A stretch of 6,419 nucleotides of DNA from Thermoplasmata archaeon. Lineage in GTDB: Archaea > Thermoplasmatota > Penumbrarchaeia > Penumbrarchaeales > EX4484-36. The notes under the pieces were generated by a model. The model was not told where the DNA came from. It did no database searches and saw only the letters and a list, made by a program, of their open reading frames with translations. A program made the translations under genes and the position numbers. Where the stretch lies: contig JAGHBW010000239.1 of the NCBI GenBank assembly GCA_021160765.1, forward strand, positions 1 through 6,419, given 5' to 3'. Positions 1 through 5,192 of this stretch are shown here, piece after piece. How positions within the stretch are numbered: position 1 is the first letter of the stretch; each line of letters begins with the position of its first letter.

Positions 1-1
1 G

Positions 2-52
2 TCAGCAATACGTATTGCTAATGATAATGGAATTGATATTTTAGAAGAGTAG
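2..52 (+). CDS. C-terminal end of an unidentified protein (partial)
   Basis: Reading from base 2, an open frame runs into the window from the left and ends with TAG at 50-52. It encodes the tail SAIRIANDNGIDILEE. This has an ordinary protein composition and is the only plus frame that stays open this far, since frame 1 stops at 19-21. Sixteen residues are too few to assign a family. The gene would converge on the minus-strand tRNA gene, with 29 bp between its stop and the tRNA 3' end. A perfect 16-bp palindrome (4-19) lies inside it. Confidence 0.5.
   Translation, partial: SAIRIANDNGIDILEE
4..19. repeat. Perfect 16-bp palindrome
   Basis: AGCAATACGTATTGCT is identical to its own reverse complement; the symmetry stops at base 3 versus base 20. 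It lies within the probable coding tail at 2-52, so it may be a chance result of codon choice. There is no loop, so it looks more like a dimeric protein site than a hairpin terminator. No function is assigned. Confidence 0.4.
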
Positions 53-79
53 AAAATGGGAGTTTTGAACCCAAAAGGG
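53..79 (-). terminator. Possible oligo-T termination region of tRNA-Pro
   Basis: Just downstream of the tRNA on the minus strand are two T4 tracts (plus-strand A runs at 73-76 and 53-56), separated by other T-rich sequence. Archaeal RNA polymerase can terminate at short T-rich stretches without a hairpin. The tracts are short, so the call is tentative. Confidence 0.3.
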
Positions 80-81
80 AG

Positions 82-156
82 TGGGCCCGCCCGGATTTGA
101 ACCGGAGTCCATGGCTCCCAAAGCCACGAGGATGGACCAAGCTACCCCACGGGCCC
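82..156 (-). tRNA. tRNA-Pro (anticodon UGG)
   Basis: The reverse complement folds as a full cloverleaf of 75 nt. The 7-bp acceptor stem is GGGCCCG with CGGGCCC and the discriminator is A. The anticodon stem GUGGC/GCCAU encloses the loop UUUGGGA, which gives anticodon UGG (plus-strand bases 118-120), reading CCN proline codons. The T-arm has stem UCCGG/CCGGG (one U-G pair) around UUCAAAU. CCA is not encoded, so it must be added after transcription, as for many archaeal tRNAs. No intron is seen in the anticodon loop. The flanking bases 157-158 and 81-82 could add two more pairs to the acceptor stem (U-1 with the discriminator A, G-2 with the following C). The gene has its own TATA box 27-30 nt upstream, next to the stop codon of the STAND gene. 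Confidence 0.96.
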
Positions 157-180
157 ACGAAAAGGGGTTAAAGAGGAAGG

Positions 181-190
181 GATATAAAAA
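181..190 (-). promoter_or_regulatory. TATA box of the tRNA-Pro gene
   Basis: On the minus strand this reads TTTTTATATC, a good archaeal box A. Its TATATC core is centred about 28 nt upstream of the tRNA 5' end at 156, so transcription should begin at or very near the mature 5' end. The box directly follows the stop codon (191-193) of the upstream minus-strand gene, which leaves essentially no intergenic room. Confidence 0.75.
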
Positions 191-2431
191 TCACTCCTTC
201 CCTCCCCGGTATATCTCCATGTTCATAAGTGCAGTCTGACACATATCTGTTAAAGAGCCGTAAGGTGTGCGATAGAGATAGTATATGGGGTCCATCCGAA
301 TCGCATTTATCATCGCTTCAATAGCCTTCTGTGCCCCGGGGATGTCGCCATTCTGAAGTGCCTCAACGTACATGCTGAATGCACCTGAGAATCTCTCGGG
401 TACATCTGAACTGAGGATGTCCTCGCTGAGGCTCCTCAACTTTGTCATAAGTTTATCCACCTCTCCCCGGAAGGAGTGATAAAGGCATCTCCTAGCTGAG
501 AGAAAGTGCCTCCATGCAGGGGAGGAGAAGTTCCTGGAGTAGAGGGAGCGATATGCCCTCTCATAAAGCTCATCATCGGACCTTCTCTCTGCAACCTCAA
601 GTAGCCTTAAAAGAATGGCATTGATGATCATGCGCTCCTCCTCACCCTCTCTAGCCATATTCCACGCTTTAAGAAAGAGTTCCTGTGCACACTCAAAATC
701 TCCCTGAAGAAGTTTCGCCTCACCCTTTAGGTAAAGATCCTGGGGTGACTCGCCCTCTAATCGTCCGTCGTTGAGAAGATAAAGTAGGGGTTCTCTTAAC
801 CCTTCCTGCCAAAGGCCATACATAGCAAGCCTCTTCCCCTCATCCACCTGGCCTGCGCTTACAAGGAGTTTTACAAGCTCAAGAACCTCTCTGGCAATCT
901 TCCCCCTTTCAATTCCTGGTCTCTCCTCCCCCCATCTGTAAACTGTACCAAGCCAGAACCTCATAGAGCCGTCGTTTAATGCTGGGGCCTCCCTCTTCAA
1001 TCGGTCAACAAGGAGCTTTATCCATCGTCTCAAAAGGTCCGGGTCTTTCCCTCGCCCCTTAAGGAGACCCTCCACAAATTCGTGAATCCTGAGAGAGTTC
1101 TCCTCCTCTACCACCAGCCCCCTAATGAGCAGGTCCTCAACATCACCAGGGTCTATCCCAAAGTATTCCGTGGCTTCATCCCTTCCGACAGGTATTGTAG
1201 ATGTCGTGAGAGCCTTCAGGAATCTTTTCTGACCTTCACTTAAACCCCCCAAGATTTCCCTGTTTAGAAAATCCTCCACCCTCCCCAACCCTTTTCTGTA
1301 CTCTGGAACGACCTCTCTATCTTTAAGAAGGTGTAATGCCAGGGGATGACCCCCCGTCGCCTCAAGAAGCCTTTCAACCCACTCATAATCTAGCTCGCCC
1401 CCCCTGCCGCTCTTAATGAGAAGCTTTGCTTCATCCTCGTTCAGACCCTTGAGGGTTATGAGATGAACCTTTCCCAAAAGCCTCTCATCCCTGACATCGT
1501 AGAACTCTGGCCTCTCCCTGCTTATTATGAGAAAGTTAAGTTCTTCCCATTCCGAGAGGCGGTCCTTCGCCGCCCTAAGAAGATTGTTGAGGTCAGGCGG
1601 TGCCCTGTGGAGGTCATCTAGAGCGATCACAGCCCCTCCGTGGTCGTTTATAAACTCCAGCATAGATAGACTTTCTTTGAGGGGATCGTCCTCCCCAAGA
1701 TAAAGGTTGGAGTATTGTATGATCTGCTTTCTCTCTTTAAGGAACCTTCTCAAATTTTCCGCAACCCATCTAAGATCCGTCCAGTGGTCCAATTTTAGAT
1801 AAAAAACATCCCTCCTCTCCCCAATGTCCTCAAGAACCCTCAACGCTAGGGAGGATTTTCCTATCCCAGCGACACCGATCAGACAGACCATTCTGCCTCC
1901 CTTCCCATCAATAAGTTCAAGAAGCTCCGCCCACTCCTTCTCCCTTCCCACAAATATGTCAGGACCCTCAACGGGAGGATTGAAGTAAACAACTGTCTTC
2001 TTCTCCTCAATCCCTAAGTTCACAATTCCGTCGTTTACTCCCTGAAGGACACTTCCGATTGGCACATCTGAGGAGAAAAGCTCCTTGACCTCAACCTCCC
2101 TCTCCTCCTCAGGAGTCTTTAAGACAACCTTCATGTGTTTAATCCCTTCGTAGAGAGATAGTGCCCTTTCAATTCCCTTATCCGTTAGAAAATAGACTTT
2201 TCTCCTCCTACGAAAGTGCTTTACGTGTGCAAGAAGCGACTCAATATACCCCTCCTCCTCAAGGCTCATCAGCGCCCGGGGGATCGCACTTCTTTTGAGG
2301 CACAAGCCCTGAGATATACCCTCCTGGGTCATGGCAGGGGGTGCTACCATTTTGGGATCTACGTTCCGGTATCTGTAAAGGTAGAGGAGGATTCTGTCCT
2401 TCACCGTCAGCTTCTTTCTCTCTCCAGACAT
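191..2431 (-). CDS. STAND-type ATPase transcriptional regulator (winged helix, NTPase, TPR-like)
   Basis: The 746-residue product has three parts. Residues 1-95 form a MarR-like winged helix: a recognition-helix region (LKRSAIPRALMSLEEEGYIE) and a basic wing, HFRRRRKVYFLTDKG. Residues 158-370 form a STAND/NB-ARC-like P-loop NTPase: an FVGRE entry motif (160-164), Walker A GVAGIGKSS (186-194, K192), Walker B AVIALDD (267-273), a sensor-like LIISR (301-305) and the GGHPLAL motif (360-366) typical of STAND proteins. The rest is helical, with one clear TPR-like unit at about 564-597 (LYLKGEAKLLQGDFECAQEL). STAND proteins are signal-dependent ATP switches, so this is probably a cytoplasmic DNA-binding regulator that senses a ligand or partner through its C-terminal part; the signal is unknown. 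There is no signal peptide or membrane segment. The ATG at 2431 lies about 28 nt from a TATA box and has no Shine-Dalgarno sequence, which fits a leaderless mRNA. It is divergent from the radical SAM-pdxT operon. The architecture is confident; the targets are inferred. Confidence 0.9.
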   Translation of the reverse strand: MSGERKKLTVKDRILLYLYRYRNVDPKMVAPPAMTQEGISQGLCLKRSAIPRALMSLEEEGYIESLLAHVKHFRRRRKVYFLTDKGIERALSLYEGIKHMKVVLKTPEEEREVEVKELFSSDVPIGSVLQGVNDGIVNLGIEEKKTVVYFNPPVEGPDIFVGREKEWAELLELIDGKGGRMVCLIGVAGIGKSSLALRVLEDIGERRDVFYLKLDHWTDLRWVAENLRRFLKERKQIIQYSNLYLGEDDPLKESLSMLEFINDHGGAVIALDDLHRAPPDLNNLLRAAKDRLSEWEELNFLIISRERPEFYDVRDERLLGKVHLITLKGLNEDEAKLLIKSGRGGELDYEWVERLLEATGGHPLALHLLKDREVVPEYRKGLGRVEDFLNREILGGLSEGQKRFLKALTTSTIPVGRDEATEYFGIDPGDVEDLLIRGLVVEEENSLRIHEFVEGLLKGRGKDPDLLRRWIKLLVDRLKREAPALNDGSMRFWLGTVYRWGEERPGIERGKIAREVLELVKLLVSAGQVDEGKRLAMYGLWQEGLREPLLYLLNDGRLEGESPQDLYLKGEAKLLQGDFECAQELFLKAWNMAREGEEERMIINAILLRLLEVAERRSDDELYERAYRSLYSRNFSSPAWRHFLSARRCLYHSFRGEVDKLMTKLRSLSEDILSSDVPERFSGAFSMYVEALQNGDIPGAQKAIEAMINAIRMDPIYYLYRTPYGSLTDMCQTALMNMEIYRGGKE

Positions 2432-2454
2432 CTAATCATCTATTTGCCACAAGG

Positions 2455-2463
2455 TTTTTAAAA
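2455..2463. promoter_or_regulatory. Near-symmetric TATA box serving two divergent leaderless genes
   Basis: TTTTTAAAA contains the perfect palindrome TTTTAAAA (2456-2463), centred at 2459.5. That centre is 26.5 nt from the plus-strand ATG at 2486 and 28.5 nt from the minus-strand ATG at 2431, the usual archaeal TATA-to-start distance in both directions. Neither ATG has a GGTGA/GGAGG motif upstream. The whole intergenic gap is 54 bp and contains no second convincing TATA box. The simplest reading is one TBP site that can be used in either orientation, with both mRNAs starting at or within a few bases of the start codon. Confidence 0.65.
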
Positions 2464-2485
2464 CTTTTCTCATCTCCCCACCCCG

Positions 2486-3610
2486 ATGCCCATACGTTTC
2501 ACAGAAGAACTACTGAAAAACACCTTCTTTGGCCCCCCTCCCAAGGGTTGCAGGTACTGCGACAGGGGGACCAAACTCGTGATCTACATTACCGGCTTGT
2601 GTAACCAGAACTGCTTCTACTGTCCACTTTCGGAGGAGAAGAGGGGAAGGGACGTCATATTCGCAAACGAAGCCAGGGTGGAAAAGATAGATGAGATAGT
2701 GGAAGAGGCGAAAAAGATGAGGGCTCTTGGGGCTGGGATTACTGGTGGGGACCCCTTGATCAAGGTGGAAAGGGTTGAGAGGGTGATAAAGAGGCTGAAG
2801 GAGGAGTTCGGCAAGAGGTTTCATATTCACCTCTACAATGCAGGCATTTTCCCTCATGAACATTTTAAAAGAGCAGTTGACGCGGGACTTGATGAGATAA
2901 GGTTCCACCCTCCTGTTGAGATCTGGGAGGATTTTGACCCCCGGGGGGAGGGTTATCCAGGAAGGGCGAAGAAATACATTGAGATGATAAAGGGAGTGAA
3001 AGAAATGGGGGTGGACACCGGAATAGAGGTGCCGGCGATCCCAGGTGAGGAGAGGGGGTTGAGGGCGCTGGTGGAGTTTGCCAGGGAGATGGGGCTTCTC
3101 TTTGTAAACATAAACGAACTGGAACTCTCCCACACAAACGCTGATGAACTTCTTAAGAGGGGCCTCTACCCTGAGGAGGACTCCGCCGCAATAGAGGGCA
3201 GCAGAGAGACCGCTTACCAAGTGATTGAAAGTGCGATGAAAGATTGGAGCGGAAACGGAAGGGTTCCCGTCCTTCATTTCTGCTCAGCTTACTTCAAAGA
3301 TGCAGTTCAGTTGAGGAAGAGGCTCAAGAGGACCGCTGAGAACGTTGCGAGGGAGTTTGAGGTTGTCAGCGAGGACGGCACTCTTCTTCTGGGGCTGATT
3401 GAGGGAATAGAGGAGAGGGATGCAAAAAGACTGGTGGAGGAGTATGAGATCCCAAGGAGGTTCTACCACATAGACGCAAGGAGAAGGAGAATGGAGATAG
3501 GGGCGTGGATCCTGGAGGACATCGCTGGTGAGATACCATATAAGGCATATCTCATAGAGAGATACCCCACAGCAGATGCTCTTGAGGTTGAGAGGATACC
3601 GCTTAATTGA
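2486..3610 (+). CDS. Radical SAM protein, COG2108 type (PflA-related, function unknown)
   Basis: The 374-residue cytoplasmic protein carries the radical SAM cluster motif C39-x3-C43-x2-C46 (CNQNCFYC), which binds the [4Fe-4S] cluster that cleaves S-adenosylmethionine. GGDP (87-90) takes the place of the GGE-type SAM-binding motif, and the beta-alpha repeats of a TIM-barrel follow (IHLYNAG, IRFHPP, TGIEVPAIPG, NINELEL). The length and motifs resemble the archaeal family COG2108, annotated as related to pyruvate formate-lyase activating enzyme. I recognise this from memory, and its substrate is not established. Extra cysteines at C22 and C25 (CRYC) and C266 (HFCS) could hold a second metal centre. 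The chosen ATG is preceded by a TATA box 26.5 nt away and no ribosome site, so the gene is probably leaderless. It leads an operon with pdxT, which starts 12 nt after its TGA stop. Confidence 0.88.
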   Translation: MPIRFTEELLKNTFFGPPPKGCRYCDRGTKLVIYITGLCNQNCFYCPLSEEKRGRDVIFANEARVEKIDEIVEEAKKMRALGAGITGGDPLIKVERVERVIKRLKEEFGKRFHIHLYNAGIFPHEHFKRAVDAGLDEIRFHPPVEIWEDFDPRGEGYPGRAKKYIEMIKGVKEMGVDTGIEVPAIPGEERGLRALVEFAREMGLLFVNINELELSHTNADELLKRGLYPEEDSAAIEGSRETAYQVIESAMKDWSGNGRVPVLHFCSAYFKDAVQLRKRLKRTAENVAREFEVVSEDGTLLLGLIEGIEERDAKRLVEEYEIPRRFYHIDARRRRMEIGAWILEDIAGEIPYKAYLIERYPTADALEVERIPLN

Positions 3611-3611
3611 A

Positions 3612-3616
3612 GGTGA
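3612..3616 (+). promoter_or_regulatory. Shine-Dalgarno site of pdxT
   Basis: GGTGA, followed by a 6-nt spacer, precedes the ATG at 3623. It matches the archaeal anti-SD core and lies in the 12-nt gap after the radical SAM stop codon. It supports the chosen pdxT start and translation from a shared mRNA, in contrast to the leaderless first gene. Confidence 0.7.
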
Positions 3617-3622
3617 GGGAAG

Positions 3623-4240
3623 ATGAAGGTAGGTGTGGTAGGTCTTCAGGGGGACGTTGAGGAGCACGTCCAGCAGTTGAGAAGAGCGGCAGAAGAGTTG
3701 GGAATAACTGTAAAGGTCGTCTGGATCCGTGAGAGAGATGAAATGAAGGACATGTGGGGTGTGGTGATCCCGGGGGGTGAGTCAACAACGATCTCCAGAC
3801 TTATTGATAAATTTGGGTTAAGGGAGGAAATAATAAGGATAAGGGAGGAGGGGGGGGTGATAATGGGCACATGTGCCGGGACTATCATACTCGCTGTGGA
3901 GGGGGATGAGAGCGTTGTGGAGAAGGGGGTATCCCTTCTGAAAATGGTGAATATAAAGGTGGACAGAAACGCCTTCGGCAGGCAGAGGGAGTCCTTTGAG
4001 GCTCCAGTGCACCTTGACCTTCCCCCCACAGGGGCTTTTAAGGGGTGGAGGGGGGAGTTCCCGGGGGTGTTCATAAGAGCTCCAAGGATAACGGATGTAG
4101 GGGAGGGGGTGGATGTAGTAGGAGACCTGAATGGGGAGCCTGTAATGGTCAAGCAGGGAAACGTCCTTGCACTGACCTTTCACCCGGAACTTACCGATGA
4201 TACACTCATCCACAAATACTTCCTAACATTACTTCCGTGA
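3623..4240 (+). CDS. pdxT: Pyridoxal 5'-phosphate synthase glutaminase subunit PdxT
   Basis: The 205-residue product is a class-I-type glutamine amidotransferase. It hydrolyses glutamine and passes ammonia to PdxS, which builds pyridoxal 5'-phosphate from ribose 5-phosphate and glyceraldehyde 3-phosphate (the DXP-independent vitamin B6 route). Visible family signatures are the N-terminal GLQGDVEEH (7-15), PGGEST (50-55), the nucleophile elbow GTCAG with Cys84, the GRQRESFE motif (119-126), VFIRAP (149-154) and the FHPE segment giving His187 and Glu189 of the catalytic triad. Length is normal for PdxT, and all three catalytic residues are present. It follows the radical SAM gene by 12 nt with its own GGTGA site, so it is the second gene of that operon. 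PdxS is not in the window and must be encoded elsewhere. A run of eight G (3850-3857) lies in the coding sequence without breaking the frame. Confidence 0.96.
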   Translation: MKVGVVGLQGDVEEHVQQLRRAAEELGITVKVVWIRERDEMKDMWGVVIPGGESTTISRLIDKFGLREEIIRIREEGGVIMGTCAGTIILAVEGDESVVEKGVSLLKMVNIKVDRNAFGRQRESFEAPVHLDLPPTGAFKGWRGEFPGVFIRAPRITDVGEGVDVVGDLNGEPVMVKQGNVLALTFHPELTDDTLIHKYFLTLLP

Positions 4241-4243
4241 AGA

Positions 4244-4250
4244 TTTATTA
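4244..4250 (+). promoter_or_regulatory. TATA box of the FAH-family gene
   Basis: TTTATTA is centred at 4247, 27 nt upstream of the ATG at 4274. It starts four bases after the pdxT stop codon (4238-4240), and the purine-rich GAAGA just before it could be the BRE. The interval to the ATG is pyrimidine-rich and has no Shine-Dalgarno sequence, so a leaderless transcript is expected. The gene therefore probably has its own promoter in addition to any readthrough from pdxT. Confidence 0.65.
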
Positions 4251-4273
4251 CCCTCCTCTCCCTCTTCCGTACC

Positions 4274-4951
4274 ATGCCAGATGTTAAACTTCCCATGGAT
4301 GGTGACATTTACAATCTCAGACCGTCAAAGATTATAGCACTGGCCAGAAACTATCCGTCCCACGCCGGAGAGATGGGCTCAAAGGTGCCTGAAAGGGTTG
4401 TTTTCTTCCTGAAGCCCCCCTCCTCCCTTCTGCCCCCCAACTCAGAGATCGTTCTTCCTAAGGTGAGCAGGGAGGTGCACCACGAAGTTGAACTGGCCCT
4501 GATCATCGGGAAGGGTGGCAGGTGGATAAGCAGAGAGAAGGCACACGAGCACATTCAGGGGTACACTATACTTCTGGACATAACTGCAAGGGATCTCCAG
4601 GCGGAGGCGAAAAGGCGAGGAATGCCATGGGCGGAGGCGAAGGGGTTTGACACCTTCGCCCCCATAGGACCTAAGATTGTCCCTGCGAGTAAACTGGACC
4701 CCGGGGACCTGGAGATTGGTCTTAAGGTAAACGGGTCGGTGAGGCAACTGGGAAGGACATCTCAAATGGTTTTCAGTGTGGCCGAAATCATAGAATACGT
4801 TTCCAGAATAATGACCCTTGAGGAGGGAGACATAATAGCCACGGGCACACCGGAAGGGGTGGGTCCTTTAAAAGAGGGTGATGAGGTGGAGGCCTGGATT
4901 GAGGGAATAGGGACACTTAAAGAGAAGGTTGTTGGGGAGAATAATCACTAA
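4274..4951 (+). CDS. Fumarylacetoacetate hydrolase family protein (FAHD1-like acylpyruvase / oxaloacetate decarboxylase)
   Basis: The 225-residue protein is a single FAH domain of usual length for the short FAHD1-like branch. Divalent-metal ligands are visible as E71 and E73 in HHEVELALIIG and D102 in LLDITARDLQ. The catalytic lid region has H30 and E33 (NYPSHAGEMG). Also present are Q109, K123 (KGFDTFAP) and the signature TGTPEGVG (190-197). From memory, these numbers match those described for human FAHD1, which hydrolyses acylpyruvates and decarboxylates oxaloacetate. FAH-family members in other contexts act in aromatic catabolism (for example 2-hydroxyhepta-2,4-diene-1,7-dioate isomerase), but no other catabolic gene is nearby, so a housekeeping role in clearing such keto acids is preferred. 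It is cytoplasmic, with no signal peptide. The start is supported by the leaderless promoter 27 nt upstream. Confidence 0.92.
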   Translation: MPDVKLPMDGDIYNLRPSKIIALARNYPSHAGEMGSKVPERVVFFLKPPSSLLPPNSEIVLPKVSREVHHEVELALIIGKGGRWISREKAHEHIQGYTILLDITARDLQAEAKRRGMPWAEAKGFDTFAPIGPKIVPASKLDPGDLEIGLKVNGSVRQLGRTSQMVFSVAEIIEYVSRIMTLEEGDIIATGTPEGVGPLKEGDEVEAWIEGIGTLKEKVVGENNH

Positions 4952-4972
4952 AAATCATAGGCTAACAGAACC

Positions 4973-4978
4973 TTTATA
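4973..4978 (+). promoter_or_regulatory. TATA box upstream of the small ORF and beta-propeller gene
   Basis: TTTATA, preceded by GAACC, is centred about 30 nt upstream of the ATG at 5006. It is the best box A match in the 241-bp stretch between the FAH-family and beta-propeller genes. It could give a leaderless mRNA for the small ORF that continues into the beta-propeller gene. A second candidate, TATAAAA at 5074-5080, lies inside the small ORF and could instead give a leadered transcript for the beta-propeller gene alone. Confidence 0.5.
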
Positions 4979-5005
4979 CAGTGTTTGCACCCCTCACCTC
5001 CATTG

Positions 5006-5164
5006 ATGCCTTTTAAAAAAGTGAAAGCTTTAAAGAATGGAGACCTGAGCAGAAGTTCAAAAAGGACAAAAGGTATAAAAGACCTGGTTGTAGATGAAAA
5101 TGATATAATAACTGATGTGATTTACCTTATTAGTCGTATCCCACATTATCCAAATCCTGTTTAG
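5006..5164 (+). CDS. Possible 52-residue small protein, unknown
   Basis: An ATG at 5006 opens 52 codons, ending with TAG at 5162-5164. The product begins MPFKKVKALKNGDLSRSS, is strongly basic in its first half, and has a more hydrophobic stretch later (DVIYLISRIPHYPNPV). There is no signal peptide or convincing membrane span, and I recognise no family. Support comes from position: a TATA box about 30 nt before the ATG, as in the other leaderless genes here, and only 28 bp separating it from the next gene. Against it are its short length, A/T-rich codon use and a TATA-like sequence inside it. It could be a real leader gene, a decayed gene or non-coding 5' leader. Confidence 0.4.
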   Translation: MPFKKVKALKNGDLSRSSKRTKGIKDLVVDENDIITDVIYLISRIPHYPNPV

Positions 5165-5181
5165 GTGATTCCGTAGAAGTA

Positions 5182-5188
5182 GAGGTGA
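5182..5188 (+). promoter_or_regulatory. Shine-Dalgarno site of the beta-propeller gene
   Basis: GAGGTGA lies 4 nt before the ATG at 5193 and is the strongest ribosome site in the window. It fixes the start immediately ahead of a signal peptide and shows that this gene is translated from an mRNA with a 5' leader or from a polycistronic mRNA. Confidence 0.75.
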
Positions 5189-5192
5189 AGAG

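Larger units (their letters stand above)
4952..5192 (+). other. Intergenic stretch between the FAH-family and beta-propeller genes
   Basis: This 241-bp A/T-rich stretch holds one or two TATA boxes, the possible 52-codon ORF and the ribosome site of the next gene. I see no tRNA, hairpin terminator or long repeat in it. The minus-strand frame that overlaps it continues antisense into the signal-peptide region of the propeller gene and has no family features. Confidence 0.5.

Noticed and set aside
2510..3277. Minus-strand open frame of 255 codons opposite the radical SAM gene
   Set aside because: It is exactly antisense to a clear radical SAM gene, has low-complexity Pro/Leu/Ser-rich content expected from reading purine-rich codons backwards, and has no recognisable motif.
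3646..4152. Minus-strand open frame of 168 codons opposite pdxT
   Set aside because: It is Ser/Thr/Pro-rich antisense to the well-supported pdxT and has no domain signature.
4274..4951. Aromatic-degradation isomerase/decarboxylase (HpaG type)
   Set aside because: The fold and metal ligands are compatible, but there are no neighbouring catabolic genes, and the His30/Glu33/Lys123 pattern fits the FAHD1-like branch better.
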